A stretch of 64,000 nt of DNA, from positions 1 through 64,000 of the forward strand of contig NZ_JALNUR010000002.1 of the NCBI RefSeq assembly GCF_026540895.1, read 5' to 3'. Under the pieces are notes generated by a model. The model searched no databases. It saw only the letters and a list, made by a program, of their open reading frames with translations, and was not told where the DNA came from. The position numbers and the translations under genes were made by a program. The stretch comes from Sphingomonas sp. GM_Shp_1 (GTDB lineage Bacteria > Pseudomonadota > Alphaproteobacteria > Sphingomonadales > Sphingomonadaceae). Positions 8,440 through 18,114 of the stretch are shown here, piece by piece. How positions within the stretch are numbered: position 1 is the stretch's first letter; the number at the start of each line of letters is the position of its first letter.

Positions 8440-8787
8440 GTGGCGTCACGCCAAGCCATTGACGAACGGGCCGGACAGGCTTCGCGGCGCACCCGCACCC
8501 GGTGGCTTGCCGGGGCGGCGATGGCGTGGCGCTGGTTCACCGCGATCGTCGGCGGTTATGGATTCGCGGTGGCCGCCGCGATGCTGACCGCGCGGATACT
8601 CCCCGCCCCCGACACGATGGCGCGAATCGAGGTGACGGGCTGGCCGATGCTCTTGTCCTTCCTGGTCTATGCCGGGATCGGATTATGGGCCCTGCACGAG
8701 ATTCGCCTGAGGCGGGTCGGCGCGGTGGTCTGGGGCGGCGGGATCGTCATGGCGGGCCTGATCTGGTGGCTGGGCACGCGGGCATGA
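8440..8787 (+). CDS. DUF3649-type iron-uptake-associated membrane protein
   Basis: This 115-residue inner-membrane protein has three predicted hydrophobic segments: about residues 31-50 (the FTAIVGGYGFAVAAAML region), 66-85 (MLLSFLVYAGIGLWALHEI region) and 92-112 (VGAVVWGGGIVMAGLIWWLG). The pattern WRW...A(I/V)GGY, then LSFLVYAG is that of DUF3649 proteins, which recur as the first gene of PepSY siderophore-iron operons. The function is unknown, presumably a partner of the PepSY reductase. The start is GTG with CAAGGGG 9 bases upstream. Its stop overlaps the next gene's start (ATGA). Confidence 0.75.
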   Translation: MASRQAIDERAGQASRRTRTRWLAGAAMAWRWFTAIVGGYGFAVAAAMLTARILPAPDTMARIEVTGWPMLLSFLVYAGIGLWALHEIRLRRVGAVVWGGGIVMAGLIWWLGTRA

Positions 8788-10349
8788 GCGAGGCGACGAT
8801 GTCCGGCCAGCGCGGCTGGCGACAGACGATGGCCTGGGCGCATGGCTGGCTGGGCCTGATCGCCGGGTGGATCCTGTTCACCATGTTCCTGACCGGCACT
8901 TCGGCCTATTTCCGGCCCGAGATCACCCAATGGATGCAGCCGGAGATCCGCCCCGCCACGGCCTCGACCGGACAGGCGGCGCAGTCGGCGGTGCGCCATC
9001 TGTCGCGGATCGGCCCGGACGACCTGCAATGGTATATCTATCTGCCCGATGGCCGGACGACCGCGACCCGCGCCTTCCGCATCCCGGCCAAGCCCGATCG
9101 CACACGGCGCGGTGGCGAGTTGGACCTCGATCCGGTCAGCGGTGCCCCCCTGACCGCACGCGAGACGCGCGGGGGCGAGCATTTCTATCGCTTCCATTTC
9201 CAGCTTCAACTGCCCTACCCCTGGGGCCGCTGGCTCGCCGGGCTGTGCGCGATGGCGATGCTGGGCGCGATCGTCTCGGGCGTGATCACCCATAAGCGTA
9301 TCTTTGCCGACTTCTTCACGCTGCGCTGGAACAAGGGGCAGCGGAGCTGGCTGGACGCGCACAATGTCACCGCCGTGCTCGGCCTGCCCTATCACGCGAT
9401 GATCACCTATACCGGGCTCATCACGCTGGTCACCATGTACATGCCGTGGCCGGTCCTGATGAACTATGCCAAGCCCGCCCAGTTTCTGGAGGTCGCATAC
9501 GGCACGCCGGCGGAGGTCGCCGCCAGCGGCGTGCGCCGTCCGCTGGTCGCGATCGCGCCGCTGGTCCGCGATGCCGAGCGGCGGATGGGCGGACAGGCGA
9601 CGCGGATCATCGTGCAGAATCCGGGCGATAGCGCGGCGCGCGTGACTGTCGCGCAGGGATCGCGCGGCGCGATCAGCGCGCGGACGCCCACCGTCACCTA
9701 TGACGGCGCGACCGGTCGTTTCGTCGCCCAGACCGGCAAGGTCGCCTCGGCGATCGGGACGGCGGGCGTGCTGCTCGGCCTGCATCTGGCGAGCTTTGCC
9801 GGACCCGCGCTGCGCTGGGCCTATTTCGTCATGGGGCTGACCGGCACGGCGATGGTGGGCACCGGCCTGCTGCTCTGGACCGCCAAGCGGCGCAAGCCCG
9901 GCGCGGCCCCCTTTTTCGGGCTCAAGCTGGCCGAGCGGCTCAACATCGCGGTCATCGCGGCCTTCCCCAGCGGCATGGCGGCCTATCTGCTCGCCAACCG
10001 GCTGATCCCCGCCGGGATGGAGGGGCGCGCCGAGATGGAAGTGTCCGCGATGTTCTGGACCTGGGGCCTGCTCGCGCTCGCCCAGCTCGGCCTGCCCGCG
10101 CGCCGTGCCTGGACGGCCCTGTTCGTCGTCGCCGCCGCCCTGTGGAGCGCGATTCCGATCGTCAACGCGCTGACCACGTCGCGCTGGCTGGTCCCCGCGC
10201 TTCTCGATGGCGATCATCTGTTCGTCGCCTTCGACCTCGCCTGCCTCGCCATCGGGATCGGCTTCGCCGTCGCCGCGCGGGTCAGTGCGCGTCCCGCCGC
10301 CCGTACGCCCACCCGGACCCGCCGTACCCTGGAGCCCGCCCATGCTTGA
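8784..10349 (+). CDS. PepSY-associated transmembrane protein, probable ferric-siderophore reductase
   Basis: This 521-residue inner-membrane protein belongs to the PepSY-TM (PiuB-like) family, linked to reductive iron release from siderophores. It opens with the family motif AHGWLGLIAGWILF. A periplasmic PepSY-type domain follows, then a second helix (LCAMAMLGAIVSGVITHKRIF). The hallmark is WLDAHNVTAVLGLPYHAMITYTGL with conserved His residues that could ligate haem. Four or five more membrane helices occupy the C-terminal third. The start overlaps the DUF3649 stop by 4 bp and the end overlaps the DUF3325 start by 8 bp, so the three are one operon, probably under the Fur-like site upstream. 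Confidence 0.88.
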   Translation: MSEATMSGQRGWRQTMAWAHGWLGLIAGWILFTMFLTGTSAYFRPEITQWMQPEIRPATASTGQAAQSAVRHLSRIGPDDLQWYIYLPDGRTTATRAFRIPAKPDRTRRGGELDLDPVSGAPLTARETRGGEHFYRFHFQLQLPYPWGRWLAGLCAMAMLGAIVSGVITHKRIFADFFTLRWNKGQRSWLDAHNVTAVLGLPYHAMITYTGLITLVTMYMPWPVLMNYAKPAQFLEVAYGTPAEVAASGVRRPLVAIAPLVRDAERRMGGQATRIIVQNPGDSAARVTVAQGSRGAISARTPTVTYDGATGRFVAQTGKVASAIGTAGVLLGLHLASFAGPALRWAYFVMGLTGTAMVGTGLLLWTAKRRKPGAAPFFGLKLAERLNIAVIAAFPSGMAAYLLANRLIPAGMEGRAEMEVSAMFWTWGLLALAQLGLPARRAWTALFVVAAALWSAIPIVNALTTSRWLVPALLDGDHLFVAFDLACLAIGIGFAVAARVSARPAARTPTRTRRTLEPAHA

Positions 10350-10716
10350 TACGATCGCGCTTTGCTTTGTCGGTTTCTGGCTGCTCGCCGCTGGCTCTTA
10401 TCGCCATGCCAAGGATGCGGGCACGCTGCACGATGCCCGGTTGCGGGGTGGATTGAAGCTGTTGGGCACGGCGGTGCTGCTGCTGGCGTTGTCGGGTTGC
10501 GGGACGCAGATCACCGGCGAGCGGATCGTGCGACTGCTGGGCGCGGCGTCGATCGCCGGGATCGCGCTCAACCTGATCCTGTCGGTGCGCGCGGGCGCGG
10601 CCTTCGCCCCCTTGCGCGCGGTCAATCGGCTTGCGGGTCGAACACGGACCAGCCGGTCCGCTGCACCAGCCGTTCGAGCGCCAGCGTACCAAGCTGCGAA
10701 TTCCCGCGCGCGTTGA
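10342..10716 (+). CDS. DUF3325-type small membrane protein
   Basis: The third gene of the iron operon encodes 124 residues. Three hydrophobic segments are evident: [19 protein letters not shown] at the start, [15 protein letters not shown] in the middle and [18 protein letters not shown] later. This matches DUF3325 proteins that follow PepSY genes in siderophore operons; the function is unknown. The last ~31 codons run into the 3' end of the convergent glutaminase gene (95-bp overlap). That tail ([18 protein letters not shown]...) is polar and unlike the rest, so it is probably an unselected read-through extension. Confidence 0.75.
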   Translation: MLDTIALCFVGFWLLAAGSYRHAKDAGTLHDARLRGGLKLLGTAVLLLALSGCGTQITGERIVRLLGAASIAGIALNLILSVRAGAAFAPLRAVNRLAGRTRTSRSAAPAVRAPAYQAANSRAR

Positions 10717-11557
10717 GGCCGGGCGACCAGACGGCGATCGAGGCGCGGCCGGGCACGATCGCCAATATGCCGCCGCCCACCCCCGACTTGCCCGGCAGGC
10801 CGACGCGGAAGGCGAACTCCCCCGACCCGTCATAATGGCCGCAGCTCATCATCAGCGCATTGATCCGCCGCGCCCGCTGCGGTGACACGACCGAGCGCCC
10901 CGTCCCCGGATGGAGGCCCCGCGCCATCAGGTACCGCCCCGCCAGCGCCAATTGCCGACAGTTCATGGCCAGCGCGCAAAAGTGGAAATAGACGCCCAGC
11001 ACCCGCTCGACCGGATGGTGGAGATTGCCGAAGGCGCGCATATAATGCGCCAGCGCGTGGTTGCGGTGCCCCGTCTCCATCTCGGCCTGCGCGACGGCGG
11101 CGTCGATGACGATGTCCTCCTCCCCCGCCAGCGCCCGGACGAAGCGCAGCATCTCCCCGATCGCCTCGCGCGGTTCGTATCCGCCGAGCAGCATGTCCGC
11201 GACCACGATCGCGCCCGCATTGATGAAGGGATTGCGCGGGATGCCGCTTTCGGTTTCCAGTTGGACGATCGAGTTGAACGCGGTCCCCGACGGCTCGCGC
11301 CCCACGCGTCGCCATAGCTGGTCGCCGACCGCGCCCAGCGCCAGGGTGAGGGCGAAGACCTTGGAAATGCTCTGGATCGAGAAGCTCTCCTCCGCATCGC
11401 CCGCCAGATGGCATTGCCCGTCCGCCTCGACGATGGCGATGCCGAAGCGGCGCGGGTCGATGCCCGCCAGCGCCGGAATATAGTCCGCCGGTTTGCCCCG
11501 GTCGGGCGCGTCCGCCATTTCGGCGGCGATATCGGCGACGATCGCGGACAGGTCCAT
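10622..11557 (-). CDS. glsA: Glutaminase
   Basis: Glutaminase hydrolyses L-glutamine to glutamate and ammonia in the cytoplasm. The 311-residue protein is a serine beta-lactamase-like fold with the catalytic SIQSISKVF motif (Ser-x-x-Lys). It also shows the conserved NPFINAGAI, the family's [13 protein letters not shown] segment and the C-terminal G(V/K)SGVGGGI and [11 protein letters not shown] at 11557 gives the usual glutaminase N-terminus ([10 protein letters not shown]); longer in-frame extension upstream lacks similarity. It is convergent with the iron operon and divergent from the POT transporter, 115 bp away. Confidence 0.94.
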   Translation of the reverse strand: MDLSAIVADIAAEMADAPDRGKPADYIPALAGIDPRRFGIAIVEADGQCHLAGDAEESFSIQSISKVFALTLALGAVGDQLWRRVGREPSGTAFNSIVQLETESGIPRNPFINAGAIVVADMLLGGYEPREAIGEMLRFVRALAGEEDIVIDAAVAQAEMETGHRNHALAHYMRAFGNLHHPVERVLGVYFHFCALAMNCRQLALAGRYLMARGLHPGTGRSVVSPQRARRINALMMSCGHYDGSGEFAFRVGLPGKSGVGGGILAIVPGRASIAVWSPGLNARGNSQLGTLALERLVQRTGWSVFDPQAD

Positions 11558-11672
11558 GGTCCCGTCGTGCCGTGGGACGTTCCCTTTGTCGAGCGCCGCG
11601 AACCCGTCACAAACCGGAGCTAGGGAGCCGTCGCTTCCTCCCAAAGCACCGGAACGGACCGAAATCAGCATC

Positions 11673-12977
11673 ATGCGCGATAGGGACACCAGCCCGCCCG
11701 CCCCCGGTTTCTGGACGCTCGCCAGCGTCGAGGGATGGGAACGTTGTGCGATCCAGGGCGCGAAGTCGCTGCTGACCCTGTTCCTGGTGACCGATCTGCT
11801 GGTCCGTCCGGGCGGCGCGGTGCTGGGGCTGCCGACATTGCGCGGCTGGATCGAGGGGGTGACCGGCGCGCATGGCGACATCGCCTTCGCCTCGCAACTT
11901 TACGGGCTTTACGGCGCACTGACCTATCTGGTCCTGCCATTGGGCGGCTGGATCGCCGATCGCAGCGGGCGGCGGCGGCCCGCCATGTATGCGGGGGCGG
12001 TGCTGATGGCGCTGGGGCTGCTCGCACTGGCCAGCCGGTCCTGGGCGCTGCCCGGCCTGGCGCTGATGATCGGCGGCATCGGCCTGCTCAAGGGCAATCT
12101 GGCCGCCGAGGTGGGGACGTTGCGGGGAGCATCGGGCGGGGATCGGCTGTTCGCCGCCTATCTGGCGTTTCTCAACGGCGGCACGATGCTTGGGCCGCTG
12201 ATCGGCGGCTGGCTGGCGCTGAGATACGGGTTCGCCGCCGCCTTCGTCGCGATGGCGGGAACCATGGCCGCCGCGATCCTGACCCTGCGCACCGTGCCGC
12301 CGGTCCGGCGCGAATCGGTGGCCATCGCCGAAGCCGGTGCCACCGACTGGCGGCGCGTGATCCCCGCCATCGTCGCGGTGACCTTATGCTTCTGCGCCTA
12401 TGAGCAGTTGACCAACATGGTGCTGGTCTGGGCGGAGCAGCGGGTCGCGCTGTCGGTCGCGGGGATGACGATACCGCCCAGTTGGCTGGCGGCGCTGGAC
12501 GGGCTGTTCACCATCGCGCTGGCGCTGGGCGCCTATCGGCTCTGGCCGCATCTGGCGCGAAGGGACCGCGAACCGCGCGCCGCGCTCAAGCTCGCCATGG
12601 GGGGCGTGGCGACGGCGCTCGCCTATGCGCTGCTCGCCGGGTTGTCGGGCGGCGGGGACAGGATCGGCCTGGGCGGCCCCCTGGTCGCGGTGCTGCTGCT
12701 CGATATCGGCGTGGTGCTGGCCTGGCCCTCGGCGCTGGCGATCGTGACCGCCGGGGCCCCCGCGTCCCGGCGGGGCATGATGACCGGGCTCTTCTATCTC
12801 CACGGTTTCGTCGCGCATCTGGTGGTCGGCCAGTTGGGCACGCTCTATGCCCGCATGGCGCAACCGCATTTCTGGGCGATCCATCTCGGCCTCGCGCTCG
12901 CGGGGGCGGGCGTCGCGCTGCTGATCCCCCGCGCTCAGGCGACCACCACCTCCACCCCCGCCAGCGCGGCGGCATAG
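11673..12977 (+). CDS. POT/PTR-type MFS transporter
   Basis: This is a proton-coupled inner-membrane transporter of the major facilitator superfamily, 434 residues with about 12 hydrophobic helices. The first helix has the peptide-transporter signature variant [19 protein letters not shown] (the ExxER motif of POT proteins). The MFS loop motif [12 protein letters not shown] follows helix 2, so a di/tripeptide or related substrate is likely but not certain. ATG at 11673 was chosen because the protein starts directly before this motif; upstream codons run through the glutaminase promoter region. Its last 43 bp overlap the convergent DeoR gene. Neighbouring glutaminase suggests nitrogen-compound use. 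Confidence 0.82.
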   Translation: MRDRDTSPPAPGFWTLASVEGWERCAIQGAKSLLTLFLVTDLLVRPGGAVLGLPTLRGWIEGVTGAHGDIAFASQLYGLYGALTYLVLPLGGWIADRSGRRRPAMYAGAVLMALGLLALASRSWALPGLALMIGGIGLLKGNLAAEVGTLRGASGGDRLFAAYLAFLNGGTMLGPLIGGWLALRYGFAAAFVAMAGTMAAAILTLRTVPPVRRESVAIAEAGATDWRRVIPAIVAVTLCFCAYEQLTNMVLVWAEQRVALSVAGMTIPPSWLAALDGLFTIALALGAYRLWPHLARRDREPRAALKLAMGGVATALAYALLAGLSGGGDRIGLGGPLVAVLLLDIGVVLAWPSALAIVTAGAPASRRGMMTGLFYLHGFVAHLVVGQLGTLYARMAQPHFWAIHLGLALAGAGVALLIPRAQATTTSTPASAAA

Positions 12978-13690
12978 GCGGGCGACAGTTCCGCGTCGGT
13001 CACCAGCATCGCCACCGCATCGAGCGCCGCGACCTGGATCGTGCCGGGCCGGTCGAATTTGCTCCGGTCCGCCGCGATCAGGGTGCGGCGCGAGCGGGCG
13101 ATCATCATCCGGCACACCGCCGCCTCTCCGCTGTGATAATCGGCAAAGCCATGGTCGAGATTGACCGACTCCACCGACAATATCGCCAGCGCGGGCGTGA
13201 ACATCGCCAGATAGTCGCGCGCGGTGGCATCGAAACAGGCGCGATACTCATAATCCATCTCGCCACCCGCCAGCATGACGCGATTGTCGTTGCGCCCGCC
13301 CAGTTCGGCGGCGACCCCCACCGCGTTGGTGACGACGGTCAGCCCCTGATGATCGCGGAGCGCGCGGGCGACATAATGGCCGGTGGTGCTGGCATCGAGA
13401 TAGATGGTCTGCCCGTCCGCCACCACCTGCGCGACGGCGGCGGCGATCCGCTGCTTGGCCTCGGCATGGCGTTGCAGCCGGGTGGCGAAGGAGCCCTCGG
13501 TCTCCACCTTGGCAATGCGCACCGCGCCATGCGCGCGGACGACCGCGCCGGAGGCTTCCAGCACGCGCAACTCGCGCCGCACCGTCTCCTCGGACACCGA
13601 CAGCGCCTGGGCCAGTTCGCCGATGCCGTGGAACCCGCCCTCCCCCAATAGCGCCACGATCTCGTGCTGGCGGCGCTGTCGTTTCATCAT
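12935..13690 (-). CDS. DeoR/GlpR-family transcriptional regulator
   Basis: A sugar-phosphate-responsive repressor family member of 251 residues. The N-terminal helix-turn-helix is clear: IGELAQALSVSEETVRRELR, followed by LEASGAVVRAHGA. The C-terminal DeoR sensor domain includes YLDASTTGHYVARAL and VVTNAVGVAAELGG and ends with sugar-isomerase-like segments. Two ATGs stand in tandem at the start; codons upstream would run into the terminator of the neighbouring receptor gene. It could control its convergent neighbour (the transporter) or the receptor/phytase locus upstream; sequence alone does not decide. Confidence 0.88.
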   Translation of the reverse strand: MMKRQRRQHEIVALLGEGGFHGIGELAQALSVSEETVRRELRVLEASGAVVRAHGAVRIAKVETEGSFATRLQRHAEAKQRIAAAVAQVVADGQTIYLDASTTGHYVARALRDHQGLTVVTNAVGVAAELGGRNDNRVMLAGGEMDYEYRACFDATARDYLAMFTPALAILSVESVNLDHGFADYHSGEAAVCRMMIARSRRTLIAADRSKFDRPGTIQVAALDAVAMLVTDAELSPAYAAALAGVEVVVA

Positions 13691-13782
13691 CGCTTTTCGG
13701 GCTCCTGTTATCGGCGCGATGCTAGTCGCCACCGCGTGTCGGTCAATCGCTCGTGGCATTCGGACAGAATAGCCACAGGCCG

Positions 13783-13818
13783 CACACAAAGACGCCGATG
13801 GCGCAAAGGCCATCGGCG
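13783..13818 (-). terminator. Rho-independent terminator of the phytase-linked receptor gene
   Basis: A perfect 10-bp stem (CGCCGATGGC / GCCATCGGCG, loop of 6) is followed on the minus strand by TCTTTGTGTG. It lies about 60 bp beyond the receptor stop at 13878 and before deoR. A second GGATC-type hairpin (about 13827-13861) precedes it. Confidence 0.75.
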
Positions 13819-13877
13819 CGAAGGGGCGATCCGGTGCCGGCCTGGGGCAGGCCCCGGATCGGGGGAGGGGTAAGGGG

Positions 13878-16676
13878 TCAGAAGGCGTAGGTCAGGTTGA
13901 GCATGTAGATGCGCCCCGTCTCGACATAGCCGCCCTTGCGGTCGTTCGAGAGATAGGCCTTGCGCTCGCTGGTCGTCGCCCAATAGCTGTGCTCGTTGAA
14001 CAGGTTCTGCACCGAGGCACCGACGGTCAGGCCCGAGGGCAGCGTATAGTTGACGATCAGGTTCGAGATGGTCGTCGGCTGGATATAGGTGTCCGGGCGG
14101 CTGGAACGCAGGTCGTACAGCCGGTCGCCGGTATAGTTATAGTTCCACTCCGCCGCGAACCCGCCATGGCTGTAGAACAGCGCGGCATTGTACATGACCT
14201 CAGGCGCCTGGGTCATGCGCTGCTGACGGTTCTGGCCGTTGACGAAGACGTTCGCCTGCGCCTTTTGCAGCGTGACGTTCGCCTGAAGCCCCAGCCCGTC
14301 GAGCAAACCCGGCAGACCTTTCAGCGAATAGCGGCCGAAGAATTCGACGCCATAGATCTTGCCGGTGGCGTTGGTGGTCAGGCTCGACACCTCGACCCCG
14401 CCCTGCTGTTCCGACTGGGGATTGCCCCAGATATTATAGTCGCCGCCCGCATTGGTGGTGCCGGTCGCGAACAGGACGTGGTTCAGATCCTTGTAGAAGG
14501 GGCTGACCGAGAAGAAGTCGGTGCCCTGCCCCTTATATTCGACCGAGGCGTCGTAATTCCACGAGGTCTGGGCATCGAGGTTCGGGTTGGGGATGAACAC
14601 CCCGGTCAGTTCGTTCAGATCGTTGCGCGTCACCCGCGTCGGCCCGAGCAGCAGGTCGAAGGCGGGGCGCGAATAGCTCTTCCGGATCGAGGCGCGGACG
14701 ACCACCGCGTCATTGGGCCGGTAATTGGCGATCACGCTCGGCAGCCACTGGTCGTAACTCCGCGACGAGGTCGCGAAACCGGCCGTGTTGCCCTGATCCT
14801 GCCAATAGGTGCCCTTGAACCGGTTATATTCGTAGCGGACGCCCGGCACGACCTGAAGGTCGCCGAATTGCAGCGTCGCCATGACATAGCCCGCCAGCCG
14901 GTTCTCGCGCCCGTCGAGGCGGTTCTCCTTCAGCTTGACCGAGTCCAGCCCGGCAAGCTTGGGGGTGGAAAGCTGCGCCACCTGGTTCTCGATATAGTCG
15001 GTGTCGATCAGGAAGATCGGCACCTGCGCCGCACCGTTCATGAACCCGCCGAGCAACCGCCCGGGCAGCGAGGTCAGCGCCGGGCCGGTCGCGGCATAGC
15101 GCGGCGAGTTGCTGCCATCCGCATTGGGGAAGGTATATTGCAGCGCGCCGTCGTCACCCAGCGCATTGGCGTGGCGCTTGGCATCCTCGACCTTGGCGCC
15201 CGCCGCGATCGACACCAGCCCCTGGTCGGCATGGTGCCAGACCGTGTCGAACTGCCCCTCCAGGCGGCGTTCCCAGGTATTCTCGAACTGCTGGGTGACG
15301 TACCACTGCTTCAGCTTCGACAGGTCGGTCAGATAGGCGCGCGCCGCGTCGGTCAGCACCACCTGGGGCGCGGTGCGGTCGCCGATCGAGGTGACCATGC
15401 GGTACGCCGCCGTACCGCTGTTGGTCGCGGTGCCGATATAGGGGCGGCCCGCGAAACCCGACTGGATGCGCAACGGATAATCCTGCGACCCGCGCGAATA
15501 GGCGCCGTGATAGTCGAAGGTGAAATCGCCCGAGCGCGTCTGGCCGCCGACCTTGGTGGTCACCAGTTCCTGCTTGCTGTGCTCGGTGCGGAAATAATGC
15601 GTCGCGGTCAGGCCGTAATCGGCGCGGAAGCCCGCCGCGTCATAGGAGCCGTTACCGGGGTTCGGATTGATCTGATCGGGCGCCAGGCTGGTCTGGCGCA
15701 GCGCGGTCTGGTCCATCCAGCTTTTGAGATTGTACCGGCCATAGGTGGAGTGCCAGTAAAGGTCGGTCCCCTCACCCTTCCAGTCGAAATTCAGCGTGCC
15801 GCCCATCCGCTCGATCCGGTTGCGGAAGGACTGCCACTGCACGCCGCGCGGGAAGAGATTGTCCAGATTGTCGCGGATCATGCCGGGGATGTTGGTGTTA
15901 TACTTCTCCCAGTCGTGCTGCATCGCGGTCGACTCGCCCAGCACATGCTTCAGCCCGTAATAGGCCGAGGCATAGACGCCGAGATCGCCCAGACGCTGCG
16001 CCGTCTCCACCTGCACGGTTCCACCCCAGGGGTCCTGGCGACGCGCATCGGCGCGACCGGCGAGCTGGCCCTGAAGGCGGATCTGGGTGCGGTGGTTGGG
16101 CAGGTCGAACGCGGTGATCGGCACCATGTCGATGATGCCCGCAATCGCGTCGCCATCGAAGCGCGCGGTCGGCGCCTTGTCGACCCGCACCGTCTGGAGC
16201 GAGAAGGGCGAGAGCAGGTTCATCGAGATGGCGCGGGTGCGTGCATCGGTCTGCGCCAGCCGCACACCGTCGAGCGAATAGGCATTGTACGAGGTGTCGA
16301 GACCGCGGATCGAGACATATTGCGCCTCGCCCGTCGCCGCCGCGTTGCGCGACTGGTCGACCGAGGAGCTGATGCCCGGCAGGCGGGTCAGCAGGTCGGC
16401 CAGATTCTGCTGCGGCTGAAGGCGCAGTTCCTCGCCCGACACGACGGTCGCCAGCGACTGGCTGCGAAGCTGTTCGTCCTGCGCATCGACGATCGCCTGG
16501 CGATGGCCCTTGACGACCACTTCCTCGCCGACCTGCGGGTCGGGTTCGGCCGTGGCAGGCTCGGCAACGATCGGCGCGACCGGATCGGCGGCCAGCGCCG
16601 GTCCGGCGATCAGAAAGGTGGCGGCGGTGCCGCACAACAGGCGCACGACATGCGCCCGCTTGAACGAAGCGGTCAT
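13878..16676 (-). CDS. TonB-dependent receptor divergent from a phytase
   Basis: This outer-membrane TonB-dependent transporter of 932 residues starts with a signal peptide (GTAATFLIAGPALAADP). A TonB-box-like EEVVVKGHR lies at about residues 51-59. The plug carries QQNLADLLTRLPGISSSVD, YVSIRGLDTSYNAYSLDGV and a GDAIAGIIDM segment; the barrel ends ...GRIYMLNLTYAF with a terminal Phe. AGGGGGA 6 bases before the ATG is a strong ribosome-binding site. It is transcribed away from a secreted histidine-type phosphatase across a 202-bp shared region with phosphate-box-like repeats. I infer import of phytate, an inositol phosphate or a released product; no substrate motif is readable. Confidence 0.92.
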   Translation of the reverse strand: MTASFKRAHVVRLLCGTAATFLIAGPALAADPVAPIVAEPATAEPDPQVGEEVVVKGHRQAIVDAQDEQLRSQSLATVVSGEELRLQPQQNLADLLTRLPGISSSVDQSRNAAATGEAQYVSIRGLDTSYNAYSLDGVRLAQTDARTRAISMNLLSPFSLQTVRVDKAPTARFDGDAIAGIIDMVPITAFDLPNHRTQIRLQGQLAGRADARRQDPWGGTVQVETAQRLGDLGVYASAYYGLKHVLGESTAMQHDWEKYNTNIPGMIRDNLDNLFPRGVQWQSFRNRIERMGGTLNFDWKGEGTDLYWHSTYGRYNLKSWMDQTALRQTSLAPDQINPNPGNGSYDAAGFRADYGLTATHYFRTEHSKQELVTTKVGGQTRSGDFTFDYHGAYSRGSQDYPLRIQSGFAGRPYIGTATNSGTAAYRMVTSIGDRTAPQVVLTDAARAYLTDLSKLKQWYVTQQFENTWERRLEGQFDTVWHHADQGLVSIAAGAKVEDAKRHANALGDDGALQYTFPNADGSNSPRYAATGPALTSLPGRLLGGFMNGAAQVPIFLIDTDYIENQVAQLSTPKLAGLDSVKLKENRLDGRENRLAGYVMATLQFGDLQVVPGVRYEYNRFKGTYWQDQGNTAGFATSSRSYDQWLPSVIANYRPNDAVVVRASIRKSYSRPAFDLLLGPTRVTRNDLNELTGVFIPNPNLDAQTSWNYDASVEYKGQGTDFFSVSPFYKDLNHVLFATGTTNAGGDYNIWGNPQSEQQGGVEVSSLTTNATGKIYGVEFFGRYSLKGLPGLLDGLGLQANVTLQKAQANVFVNGQNRQQRMTQAPEVMYNAALFYSHGGFAAEWNYNYTGDRLYDLRSSRPDTYIQPTTISNLIVNYTLPSGLTVGASVQNLFNEHSYWATTSERKAYLSNDRKGGYVETGRIYMLNLTYAF

Positions 16677-16838
16677 GGAAATTCCCCCTGGAACAATCGT
16701 GATGGCGACGCCCCCCGGGCGCCTTCGATGGCTCCGCTAGGGACGGGCTGTTACAATGCGATGACTTATTGACCGTTTTTTGATGACATTCCGAAATTCG
16801 GTCGTTCTTCGTGATGGCAGGCGGGAATGATCGAACCA

Positions 16839-16856
16839 ATGTCACAGTTCTGACCC
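16839..16856 (+). promoter_or_regulatory. Candidate PhoB box upstream of phytase
   Basis: ATGTCAC, a 4-bp spacer, then CTGACCC form two direct 7-mers with 11-bp periodicity. They match the CTGTCA(T/C) PhoB half-site at 6 and 5 of 7 positions. They end 22 bp before the phytase ATG. On the opposite strand toward the receptor, ATGTCAT (16789-16783) and AAGTCAT (16767-16761) are spaced exactly 22 bp, two helical turns. Confidence 0.4.
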
Positions 16857-16878
16857 CGAAATTCGGCAGAGACGCCCA

Positions 16879-18114
16879 ATGTCTGTCATGCCCGCCACCG
16901 CCCGCCGCCTCGCCCTGATGCTGGCGCCGTTCCTCTGTTCCGCCATCGCCATGCCCGCCGCCGCGCGATCGGAGGATGTGCCCAGGGGCATGACCCTGGA
17001 CCGGGTGGTGATGCTGATGCGTCACGGCGTCCGCGCGCCACTGGACGGCGAAGTGCCGCACGGCACCCGCACCGCCCGGCCCTGGCCCCTATGGTCCACC
17101 CCGGAAAGCGAGTTGACGCCGCGTGGAGCGGACGCCCTGGCCATCGAGGCGCGCGCCGACCGGGCGGACTGGATCGCGCAAGGATTGCTCTTAGCGAAAG
17201 CCTGCCCCGCGCCCGGCACGGTGCGCATCCGCACCAACAGTTCATCGCGCACCATCGCCAGCGGGGCGGCCTATGCCAAGGGGCTCGCCCCCGGCTGCGC
17301 CCTGCCCGTCGAGCACGAGCCGATGGGACAGGTCGACCCGCTGTTCGAGCCGCTGCGCGCCCGCGCCACGCGCTTCGACGCGGCGGCGGCGGTGGCGGAT
17401 ATCGATCGCTTCACCGGCGGCATGGACGCGCTGGTCGCGCGGCACCGCGACGCGCTGCGCCTCCTCGACGCGGTGCTGGGGTGCGGCGATCCGGCGGGCT
17501 GCGATCCGGCGGGGGTGGCGCGGCTGACGCCGTCCGCCGATGGTCATGGCATCGACCTGACCGGCCCGATCCGCACCGCATCGGGCACCGCGCAGGTGCT
17601 GCTGCTGCAATATGCCGAGGAGCTGTCGCCCTCGGTCGGGGGAGCGCCGGTCGATGGCGCGGTGCTGGCGCGACTGGGCGCGGTCCATGCCGCGCTGTTC
17701 GACGTCTATTCGCGCTCGCCCTATATGGCGGCGCACCAGTCGGCGGCGTTCGGGCGCCACATGATCGCCGCGCTGACCGAGGCGAAGGGGCCGAAGCTGG
17801 ACATACTGATTGGGCACGACACCAACGTCACCGCGCTGGCGGCGCTGCTGGGTTTCGATCTGGTCGCGCCGGGCTATGCGGTCAACGACGCGGCACCGGG
17901 CGGCGCGATCCTGATCCGGCGCTGGCATGACCGGGCGGGCAAGCCCTTCGTCACCCTCGCCTATCGCACCCAGTCGCCCGAACAGATCCGCGCCCGGTCG
18001 AACGCCGTGACGGTGACGCCGGTGCGGGTGCCGGGGTGCCCGACGGACGCGCCCTGCCCGCTCGACCGGTTCGTCGCGCTGTTCGGGGAAAAACTGGCGC
18101 CGCTTGCGGAATGA
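16879..18114 (+). CDS. Histidine-type acid phosphatase / phytase, exported
   Basis: This exported phosphomonoesterase belongs to the histidine acid phosphatase branch (AppA phytase / Agp glucose-1-phosphatase type). The 411-residue precursor has a signal peptide ending near MPAAARS. The catalytic signature RHGVRAP puts the nucleophilic His at residue 49, and the proton-donor motif HDTN lies at residues 313-316. HDTN matches phytases such as AppA, while glucose-1-phosphatases tend to have HDSN. Several Cys pairs suggest periplasmic disulfides. It should strip phosphate from phytate or similar esters. It is divergent from a TonB receptor and near candidate PhoB sites. A second ATG three codons in is an alternative start. 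Confidence 0.88.
   Translation: MSVMPATARRLALMLAPFLCSAIAMPAAARSEDVPRGMTLDRVVMLMRHGVRAPLDGEVPHGTRTARPWPLWSTPESELTPRGADALAIEARADRADWIAQGLLLAKACPAPGTVRIRTNSSSRTIASGAAYAKGLAPGCALPVEHEPMGQVDPLFEPLRARATRFDAAAAVADIDRFTGGMDALVARHRDALRLLDAVLGCGDPAGCDPAGVARLTPSADGHGIDLTGPIRTASGTAQVLLLQYAEELSPSVGGAPVDGAVLARLGAVHAALFDVYSRSPYMAAHQSAAFGRHMIAALTEAKGPKLDILIGHDTNVTALAALLGFDLVAPGYAVNDAAPGGAILIRRWHDRAGKPFVTLAYRTQSPEQIRARSNAVTVTPVRVPGCPTDAPCPLDRFVALFGEKLAPLAE

Noticed and set aside
13989..16772. Very long open frame (over 900 codons) opposite the phytase-linked receptor, and similar ones opposite other receptors (20757-22952, 28599-30944)
   Set aside because: High GC removes stop codons on the opposite strand; the translations are Arg/Gly/Gln-rich with no domain pattern, while the other strand is a clear receptor.
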